A model generated the notes under the pieces. The model made no database searches. It saw only the letters and a program-made list of their open reading frames with translations, and was not told the origin of the DNA. This document shows, one piece after another, positions 58,481 to 64,000 of a stretch of 64,000 nucleotides of DNA. Position numbers and translations under genes: made by a program. The DNA comes from Vreelandella salicampi (lineage in GTDB: Bacteria; Pseudomonadota; Gammaproteobacteria; Pseudomonadales; Halomonadaceae), in assembly GCF_013415105.1 (NCBI RefSeq), contig NZ_JACCDF010000002.1, positions 186,001 through 250,000 of the forward strand, in the 5' to 3' direction. How positions within the stretch are numbered: position 1 is the first letter of the stretch; the number at the start of each line of letters is the position of its first letter.

Positions 58481-59954
58481 GAAACTTATCGAGCGCCTCG
58501 CGGTATTGAATAAATGCCTCGCGGCGCTGCTCGATGCGCCCCAACACTCGTGTGTCGTTCTCTTGCTCGGCGGCATCGCGTGCGATATCAAGCTGACGAA
58601 TACCGCGGTCCACACGGCCGGTGAGTTGTAAATACTCCGCGCGGGCTAAATGCCCCCAACCACTATGATTGCTGCGCCCGGCGGCTTCGGCCAGCAAGTT
58701 GAAGGCTTGCGGCGACTCAGGGTGCTCGGCGGTAATGTCACGCAGCAAGTCAAACGCCGCAGATGGGTCGCGCTGCAGCTGCGCCTCGGCAAGAATCAGC
58801 TGAGCCGGCAGGTAGCCTGGCATCAAGCGAAGCAAATGCTGGCTGCGCTCAATGGCATCCTCAAAGCGGCGCTCTTCTAAGGCAACTTGGGCAGCAGAGG
58901 CGGGCAGGGCGGTATAATCTGGGTGCGTGCGCGATAGGCGGTCGAGTGTTTGAAGTGCCTGATCGGTGTGCCCGTTACGTGCGGCAATGAGCGCGTCAAG
59001 GTAGGTAATGGCGGCACCGTCGGCGTTTTCTTGGCGCAAGCGTGTAATGGCTTGCTGCGGGTCGTTGGCGTGAATATGCAAAAGTGCCCGGCCGCGCATC
59101 ATGTCATAGAGCGTATCGCTACGGCGCGAATCGGTCACGTCAAGTTGCGCGGCACGGGCCTGTGTATCGCTTAGGCGGTTTTCACTGATGGGGTGGGTGA
59201 GCAGAAACTCAGGCGGGGTGCCGCCTTGCAGTCTTGCCATGCGCTGCATTTCACGAAACATCCGCACCATCGCATCGGGGTCGTAACCTGCAGCCGCAAG
59301 TGCTTGTAGGCCGACGTGATCAGCTTCTTCTTCATAACGCCGCGAGTAGGTGAGCTGATCTTGCAAAAGCGCTGCCTGCGAACCCATCGCCGCCGCAATA
59401 CCCGCATCGCCTGCGCCACTGGCAGCAATTATCATGCCCGCAAGCATGGCCGCCATGGCGGGGATTTGGGTTTGCTCGGCGCGGGCCGTACCACGCGCGT
59501 AGTGGCGCTGGGCGATGTGGCCCAGCTCATGGGCGATCACCGAGGCAAAGGCGCCCTCATCTTCAGCAAAGGCGAATAGCCCCGCATTTACGCCAATCAC
59601 TCCGCCCGGCACGGCAAACGCATTCAGCGAGGGACTATCGACCATCACCGTGACAGTATCGATACCGTTAATATGGCTGTGTGGGGCCAAGCGTGCGACT
59701 AAGCGATCAAGGTAGTGATGGACGATAGGGTCCTGCCATTGCGGCGCTTGAGCGCGGAACTGCCGCAACCAAGCGCGGCCTAAGCGGGTCTCTTCGCTGG
59801 TTGCCGTTGATGAAGCGGTGCTTAACGTGGGCAGTTGGTAGTCGCCTGATGGATAGACACCCTGTGCCGCGCCGCCTGTGCTGTAAAATAGCGTACTGGC
59901 TGTCAGGGCAGCGGCACAAAGCCACCCATAGCGAGCGAGACGAAAACGTGGCAT
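58476..59954 (-). CDS. bepA: Periplasmic M48 metalloprotease/chaperone BepA
   Basis: Quality-control protease for the BAM-LptD outer membrane assembly pathway, 492 residues. A signal peptide (about 1-30, cleavage after GAA) is followed by the M48 domain with zinc site H142-E143-L-G-H146 in VIAHELGHIAQRH and the third ligand in RRYEEEADHVGLQAL. A TPR superhelix fills the C-terminal half. The start at 59954 (MPRFRLARYGW) has GAGG about 5 nt upstream; the frame's upstream extension is not a signal peptide. It is convergent with nadA and divergent from the TusA-like gene. Confidence 0.95.
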   Translation of the reverse strand: MPRFRLARYGWLCAAALTASTLFYSTGGAAQGVYPSGDYQLPTLSTASSTATSEETRLGRAWLRQFRAQAPQWQDPIVHHYLDRLVARLAPHSHINGIDTVTVMVDSPSLNAFAVPGGVIGVNAGLFAFAEDEGAFASVIAHELGHIAQRHYARGTARAEQTQIPAMAAMLAGMIIAASGAGDAGIAAAMGSQAALLQDQLTYSRRYEEEADHVGLQALAAAGYDPDAMVRMFREMQRMARLQGGTPPEFLLTHPISENRLSDTQARAAQLDVTDSRRSDTLYDMMRGRALLHIHANDPQQAITRLRQENADGAAITYLDALIAARNGHTDQALQTLDRLSRTHPDYTALPASAAQVALEERRFEDAIERSQHLLRLMPGYLPAQLILAEAQLQRDPSAAFDLLRDITAEHPESPQAFNLLAEAAGRSNHSGWGHLARAEYLQLTGRVDRGIRQLDIARDAAEQENDTRVLGRIEQRREAFIQYREALDKFR

Positions 59955-60130
59955 AGCATCCTCTTGCATGATGATAAGCAGCTCGGTTACGTCAGCCGTG
60001 TTGACGACGACGTAGCCAACAATGTGACATTGATTCACGGTGAGAAGTGCCGTTAAATCGTAACCGTTTGGCTTTGGGTATTGATGTCTCGCATCATGCC
60101 ACATAAATGCACAATATAGCGGGGTTGGGA

Positions 60131-60409
60131 ATGTCGAAAGAGACGATGACGGAATCACGTAGTATCGGCGAGCCTGATGCGCTGTTGGATGCGAGCGGTT
60201 TGCACTGTCCGCTGCCGCTACTCAAAGCAAAACAAAAGTTGGCTTCTTTAGAAGAAGGCAAGCTGCTTGAGGTTCGCGCAACCGATGCCGGGTCATGGCG
60301 CGATATGGCATCATTCACTGAGCAGAGTGCACATACGTTAGAGGCACGCGAGGAGCGTGAAGGCGTCTATTATTACTGGATTCGTAAGGCGGGGGTGAGT
60401 GCGTCATGA
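60131..60409 (+). CDS. TusA/SirA-family sulfur carrier-like protein
   Basis: A 92-residue protein with the SirA/TusA fold. The active cysteine is Cys26 in ASGLHCPLPLLKAKQKL (CPxP motif), followed by GKLLEVRATDAGSWRDMASFTEQ. Position between bepA and perM equals that of P. aeruginosa PA1006, a TusA-like protein needed for molybdenum enzyme function and anaerobic nitrate respiration, rather than that of tusA itself; identity is inferred from context. The ATG at 60131 is used; one at 60146 is possible. The stop overlaps perM by 4 bp. Confidence 0.88.
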   Translation: MSKETMTESRSIGEPDALLDASGLHCPLPLLKAKQKLASLEEGKLLEVRATDAGSWRDMASFTEQSAHTLEAREEREGVYYYWIRKAGVSAS

Positions 60410-61530
60410 CCATGCGCACCATCTTTAAAAGTTGGATAGAGCGCTATTTTTCTGATGAAGAGGCGATCATCCTGCTGCTGGTATTGGTCGCAGGTTTTGC
60501 GGCCATTATCTGGTTTGGTCGCATGTTGGCACCTTTTTTTACTGCACTCATTATAGCCTTTCTGTTGCAGGGGGCGGTGAGCGCGTTAACGCGCCGACGT
60601 GTGCCGCACCTGCTGGCCGTTGTGATCGTCTTCTTGGCTTTTATCAGTGTCTTGTTGACCTTGGCGTTCATTCTCATGCCGTTAATTTGGAACCAGCTGG
60701 TGGGGCTGGTGCAAGAGACGCCCAGAATGTTTGCCAGTGGCCAAGATTGGTTGGATGAGCTGCAGTCGCGCTACCCCAACTTGATCACGCCGGATCAAAT
60801 GCAGAGTTGGATTGGCGTTGCCAGCCGCGAAATCAGCCAGCTAGGGCAGCGGGCATTAACGCTTTCGCTGGCTTCGCTTGGCAACATTATGGCGCTGATC
60901 ATCTACCTTGTTTTAGTGCCTATTCTGGTCTTTTTCATGCTCAAGGATCGCGACAAGTTGGTGGGGTTTATCCTCTCATTGCTGCCGCAAAAGCGCGATT
61001 TAATGACGCGCATCTGGCACGAAATGGATGCACAAATCGCCAACTATATCCGCGGTAAGTTCATTGAAATCATTATCGTGGGGTCGGTTGCGTTTTTCAC
61101 CTTTGCCTATTTTAGGTTGCCGTATTCGGCGCTTTTAGCCGTATTAGTGGGGTTTTCCGTGCTTGTGCCCTATATCGGCGCGGCAGTGGCCACGCTTCCG
61201 GTGGCGGCGGTTGCAGGGTTTCACTTCGGTATTAGTGATGCGTTTGTTTATGTGTTGATTGCCTACGGTGTCATTCAGGCGCTCGACGGAAATGTGCTGT
61301 CGCCAATTTTGTTTTCGGAAACGAACAATATTCACCCAGTCTCGATTATTGTCGCTGTGCTATTTTTTGGCGGTATCTGGGGCTTTTGGGGCATTTTCTT
61401 CGCCATCCCGCTGGCAACGCTGCTTAAAGCGCTGGTATATGCGTGGCCGCGTGGGTTACATGACCGCGGCGAAGGGCGAGGAAAGGAGGTGCCTCAACGC
61501 GTAAAAGAGGATGAGTCGGCAGCGCTTTAG
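60406..61530 (+). CDS. perM: AI-2E family transporter, PerM-like
   Basis: Inner-membrane protein of 374 residues with about eight hydrophobic helices. N-terminal helix pair (IILLLVLVAGFAAIIWFGRMLAPFFTALIIAFLLQGAV), a soluble middle region (about 105-150), then LVPILVFFMLKDRD and the C-terminal block GFSVLVPYIGAAVATLPVAAVA, with NVLSPILFSETNNIHPVSIIVAVLFFGGIWGFWGIFFAIPLATLLKAL, typical of the family. Function in this branch is unknown; the name AI-2 exporter applies to one member. The start overlaps the TusA-like stop by 4 bp. Confidence 0.9.
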   Translation: MTMRTIFKSWIERYFSDEEAIILLLVLVAGFAAIIWFGRMLAPFFTALIIAFLLQGAVSALTRRRVPHLLAVVIVFLAFISVLLTLAFILMPLIWNQLVGLVQETPRMFASGQDWLDELQSRYPNLITPDQMQSWIGVASREISQLGQRALTLSLASLGNIMALIIYLVLVPILVFFMLKDRDKLVGFILSLLPQKRDLMTRIWHEMDAQIANYIRGKFIEIIIVGSVAFFTFAYFRLPYSALLAVLVGFSVLVPYIGAAVATLPVAAVAGFHFGISDAFVYVLIAYGVIQALDGNVLSPILFSETNNIHPVSIIVAVLFFGGIWGFWGIFFAIPLATLLKALVYAWPRGLHDRGEGRGKEVPQRVKEDESAAL

Positions 61531-61531
61531 T

Positions 61532-61567
61532 GCGGTCAACGTGCGGATGCTGTCGCACGCTGACCGC
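61532..61567. terminator. Strong hairpin between convergent perM and bcp
   Basis: GCGGTCA pairs with TGACCGC, then after one mismatch CGTGCG pairs with CGCACG around an 8-nt loop. It sits 1 nt past the perM stop. No T tract follows on either strand, so it may stabilise 3' ends rather than terminate. Confidence 0.5.
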
Positions 61568-61593
61568 TGAGGGTATAAAGGACTGTGTGCTTC

Positions 61594-61638
61594 GTTGTTG
61601 AATGCTTAGTTGTTAAGTGATCCGTTGTTGAGCGCTTT
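61594..61638. repeat. 15-bp tandem repeat over the bcp stop codon
   Basis: GTTGTTGAATGCTTA (61594-61608), GTTGTTAAGTGATCC (61609-61623) and GTTGTTGAGCGCTTT (61624-61638). Two units lie in frame in bcp (minus strand) and encode the C-terminal LNNGSLNN; the first unit carries the stop. Confidence 0.9.
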
Positions 61639-62091
61639 CGCTGCGTCTAACACCTCATCCACGTGGCCGGGCACTTTGACACCGCGCCACTCTTGCGCAA
61701 GTTTGCCGTCCGAGTCGATCAAGAACGTGCTGCGCTCGATGCCGAGATGCTCTTTGCCGTACATCTTTTTGAGCTTGATGACGTCAAATAGCTGGCAGAC
61801 GGTTTCGTCTTTGTCGGAAATCAGGTCAAAGTTAAAATCTTGTTTGGCTTTAAAATTTTCTTGGGCACGAATGCCATCGCGCGAGACGCCGATAATCACT
61901 GTGTTAGCGGCGTCAAACTGTGGTTTTCGGTCGCGAAAGTCGCCGCCCTCCGTGGTGCAGCCAGGGGTGCTGGCTTTAGGGTAGAAATACACCACGGCCT
62001 GCTGACCGCGTAGCTTGGATAGCGTAACGGTTTTATCGCCGGTAGCCGGGGCGGAAAAATCAGGAACGGGGTGGTCAATCTCAACGCTCAT
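61606..62091 (-). CDS. bcp: Thiol peroxidase Bcp (PrxQ-type peroxiredoxin)
   Basis: Cytosolic peroxide reductase of 161 residues. Peroxidatic Cys45 is in KASTPGCTTEGGDFRD, preceded by VVYFYP. The residue at position 50, Cys in E. coli Bcp, is Gly here; the only other cysteine is in DETVCQLFDV, so the enzyme may work as a 1-Cys type or use that cysteine. The start at 62091 has GAGGAG 6 nt upstream; the longer frame is rejected. The C-terminal LNNGSLNN comes from a 15-bp repeat. It is divergent from dapA. Confidence 0.95.
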   Translation of the reverse strand: MSVEIDHPVPDFSAPATGDKTVTLSKLRGQQAVVYFYPKASTPGCTTEGGDFRDRKPQFDAANTVIIGVSRDGIRAQENFKAKQDFNFDLISDKDETVCQLFDVIKLKKMYGKEHLGIERSTFLIDSDGKLAQEWRGVKVPGHVDEVLDAAKALNNGSLNN

Positions 62092-62329
62092 AGCGGACTC
62101 CTCATTAAGGTCAAAGACCGTATGATTACACGCAAGGAGCGTTGCGCTGTCAAAGAGAGGCGCGCAAAAATAGCAGGTGCGCGTGGGCAAAATACAAGCG
62201 CGACAGTGAAATATGCTCAAGCCGGCCGCTTTGCGCTGTACAGGGTCGAGCCGCCTGAGTACCATTTGTACTTATTGTTCGTCGCACGCGGCGCACTCAT
62301 ACTCCTATTTGACGTTGAGGAAAAAACGG

Positions 62330-63214
62330 ATGATCACAGGCAGCATTGTCGCCCTAGCGACGCCGATGAAGGTCAATGGCGACATCGACTGGGAGGCGCT
62401 TCGTCGTCTGGTGAACTTCCACCTTGAAAACGGGACCGATGGCATTGTGGCCGCGGGGACAACCGGCGAGCCCACGACCATGTCATTTGCCGAGCACTTT
62501 GACGTGATTCGAAGCGTCGTGGAGGAAGTCAACGGACGTATTCCCGTGATTGCCGGTACGGGAGCAAACGCCACTTCCGAAGCGGTGGAACTGGCGCGTT
62601 ACGCTTCAGAGGTGGGCGCGGATTACTGCCTTTCGGTTTGCCCGTACTACAACAAGCCGACCCAAGAAGGCTTGTACCAGCATTTCAAAGCGGTAGCCGA
62701 AGGCAGCAAACTGCCGGTGATTATGTACAACGTGCCGGGCCGTACTTGCTCCGATCTCTACAACGAGACCGTGGTCCGCTTGGCCGAGGTAGAGAATATT
62801 ATCGGCCTGAAAGACGCCACCGGTAACCTGGAGCGCGCTGAAGATTTGATCAGCCGCGTGAAAGGCAGTGGCTTTATGCTTTACTCCGGTGACGATGCCA
62901 CCGCCTGTGATTTCATGCTGATGGGCGGTCATGGCGATATTTCGGTGACGGCCAATGTCGCCCCTAAAACGATGCACGATCTCTGCGCCGCCGCGGTGTC
63001 CGGGGACGCTGACAAAGCGCACCAGATCAACACCCGTTTAATGCCGCTGCACACCAACTTGGGTATTGAGTCCAACCCGATTCCGGTGAAATGGGCGCTC
63101 AATCGCATGGGCTACGCCGATGCCGGCATCCGCTTACCCCTGACGTGGTTGTCCGAAAAGTACCACGCCACCGTGAGCGAGGCACTTCAGCTTGCCGGTG
63201 TGGTTGAGGAGTAA
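62330..63214 (+). CDS. dapA: 4-hydroxy-tetrahydrodipicolinate synthase
   Basis: First committed step of lysine and diaminopimelate synthesis, condensing pyruvate with aspartate semialdehyde; 294 residues, TIM barrel. Catalytic residues are visible: T44-T45 in [10 protein letters not shown], Tyr133 in MYNVPGRT with Arg138, and Schiff-base Lys161 in IIGLKDATG. The start at 62330 ([12 protein letters not shown]) has GAGGA upstream. The 238-bp gap to divergent bcp holds no gene. bamC follows 77 bp later, as in E. coli. Confidence 0.98.
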   Translation: MITGSIVALATPMKVNGDIDWEALRRLVNFHLENGTDGIVAAGTTGEPTTMSFAEHFDVIRSVVEEVNGRIPVIAGTGANATSEAVELARYASEVGADYCLSVCPYYNKPTQEGLYQHFKAVAEGSKLPVIMYNVPGRTCSDLYNETVVRLAEVENIIGLKDATGNLERAEDLISRVKGSGFMLYSGDDATACDFMLMGGHGDISVTANVAPKTMHDLCAAAVSGDADKAHQINTRLMPLHTNLGIESNPIPVKWALNRMGYADAGIRLPLTWLSEKYHATVSEALQLAGVVEE

Positions 63215-63291
63215 TCCTGTCGAGGCGTTCACGTTGGCTTGGTGCTAAAGCGTGTGCCTGGCCTCCATTTTTTGAATACTAAGGTGGCTTG

Positions 63292-64000
63292 ATGAGTTCT
63301 GCGCTTAAAATCTCGGCGTTTAAAATCCCCGCGCTTAAATGGATCCCGCTGGCTCTGGTAACGGCGATGGCGCTGTCAGGCTGCGCGCGCGAAGGCTTCT
63401 ATGATGATCGCAACCTCGATTATGTTGATGTCGAGCCAGGACCCCCGCTGAGCCTGCCCGAAACCCGGAACTCCCAGCGCTACGGTGATGCGCTGCCGGT
63501 GCCCGAGGTGACGAGCCCATCGCGTTTAAGTGAACCCAGCGACGTGCGCCCGCCGCAGCCGCTCACCCTTGCCGGCGGCATCGAGTCAGCGTTTGTTGAG
63601 TCGCGGGAAATTGGTGATCGGCGCTGGCTGGTGGTTGCGGCAGACGCGGGCACAGTTTGGCCGCTGCTTGAGTCGTTTGTGCGCTCCCAGCCGGTTGATG
63701 TGACTCGGGTCAGCCCCTCGCAAGGGGTTATCAACCTGGCGCAGGGGCAAATCAGCCTGCAAAGCGCATTGCGTGCTGGGCACAGCGAAGTGCGTTGTGA
63801 ACAACAAGGCACTCCGCTTGCGAACTGCCTTAACGCGCTTGACGACTACCTCAGCGCGCGCGCGAGTACAAAGGGTACGCTGTCATCGTCGCTCAATGCC
63901 CAGCGCTATGCCGATCAAAAATCGCTGTCGTTCCGCCAAGAAGGTGGGCAGTGGGCGGTAAACATTCCGTATCAGGCCGACCGTGTTTGGGCAGAGCTCG
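63292..64000 (+). CDS. bamC: Outer membrane protein assembly factor BamC, 3' end missing
   Basis: Lipoprotein subunit of the BAM complex; 236 residues are visible before the window edge, with no stop. The signal peptide ends in lipobox LSGC (Cys31). YDDRNLDYVDVEPGPPLSLPET is the conserved unstructured N-terminal region that contacts BamD, followed by the first helix-grip domain. The N-terminal positively charged segment consists of three 5-residue repeats ([15 protein letters not shown]). AAGGTGG precedes the ATG. dapA-bamC synteny supports the call. Confidence 0.9.
   Translation, partial: MSSALKISAFKIPALKWIPLALVTAMALSGCAREGFYDDRNLDYVDVEPGPPLSLPETRNSQRYGDALPVPEVTSPSRLSEPSDVRPPQPLTLAGGIESAFVESREIGDRRWLVVAADAGTVWPLLESFVRSQPVDVTRVSPSQGVINLAQGQISLQSALRAGHSEVRCEQQGTPLANCLNALDDYLSARASTKGTLSSSLNAQRYADQKSLSFRQEGGQWAVNIPYQADRVWAEL
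63301..63345. repeat. 15-bp tandem repeat in the bamC signal sequence
   Basis: GCGCTTAAAATCTCG (63301-63315), GCGTTTAAAATCCCC (63316-63330) and GCGCTTAAATGGATC (63331-63345), in frame, encode [10 protein letters not shown] and ALKWI and lengthen the basic n-region of the signal peptide. Confidence 0.9.

Noticed and set aside
59955..60158. Upstream extension of bepA
   Set aside because: The added residues are not a signal peptide and the start at 59954 has both a ribosome binding site and a signal peptide.
62092..62265. Upstream extension of bcp
   Set aside because: The extra residues are unrelated to Bcp and the start at 62091 has GAGGAG at ideal distance.

Overview
The window is an almost fully coding bacterial chromosome segment, moderately GC-rich, with no phage, transposase, CRISPR array or rRNA operon. 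Gene content and order point to a gammaproteobacterium of the Halomonas type (Halomonadaceae / Oceanospirillales). It has Pseudomonas-like synteny (ubiE-ubiJ-ubiB-hisE-tatABC; ftsN-hslVU with argS, priA and divergent rpmE; nadA-bepA-TusA-like-perM-bcp-dapA-bamC), a FabY-type fatty acid initiation synthase, a Mg-type HemB and a MetR/MetE pair. The genus is an inference from gene content; no rRNA is present to confirm it.

Layout. 1-5.5 kb: a NicO nickel/cobalt permease cut by the left edge, a HIT hydrolase, a small entericidin-like lipoprotein, an acyl-CoA thioesterase, a short-chain fatty acid permease, a DinF/MATE exporter and a YfhL-type ferredoxin. 5.5-9 kb: coaD coupled to fabY, then a TrmB-like methyltransferase and an SMR exporter. 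9-15 kb: dacB (PBP4), dgkA, glnE and an AEC permease. 15-18 kb: small membrane proteins, a UMF1-type MFS permease and a membrane-anchored retropepsin-like protease. 18-24 kb: an RstA/RstB-like two-component system, then metR divergent from metE. 24-28 kb: ppk and hemB on the minus strand, then elbB preceded by a striking 13-bp repeat array. 28-41 kb: a minus-strand block of tatABC, hisE, ubiB, ubiJ, ubiE, a DUF971 gene, hslVU, ftsN, argS and priA, with rpmE divergent. 41-48 kb: malic enzyme, tesB, tadA, a membrane diguanylate cyclase and mltF. 48-57 kb: purL, radD, a DUF4160/DUF2442 pair, scpA-scpB-rluB and two identical tRNA-Lys genes. 57-64 kb: nadA, bepA, a TusA-like protein, perM, bcp, dapA and bamC, which runs off the right edge.

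Functions are mostly housekeeping: envelope quality control (bepA, bamC, mltF, dacB, ftsN, tat), ubiquinone synthesis (ubiE/J/B), NAD, CoA, haem, purine, methionine and lysine synthesis, nitrogen control (glnE), proteolysis (hslVU), chromosome segregation (scpAB) and replication restart (priA, radD).

The most unusual feature is not a gene. Short tandem duplications with units of 13-21 bp recur across the window. They sit in intergenic gaps, over stop codons (the retropepsin-like gene, rstA-like, bcp, bepA) or in frame at protein termini (scpA, tatB, bamC). Every fully coding example has a 15-bp period. The clearest array, nine units of 13 bp, lies just upstream of elbB. I found no convincing new defence or mobile system; the nearest candidate is the DUF4160/DUF2442 pair set into the radD-scpA operon.
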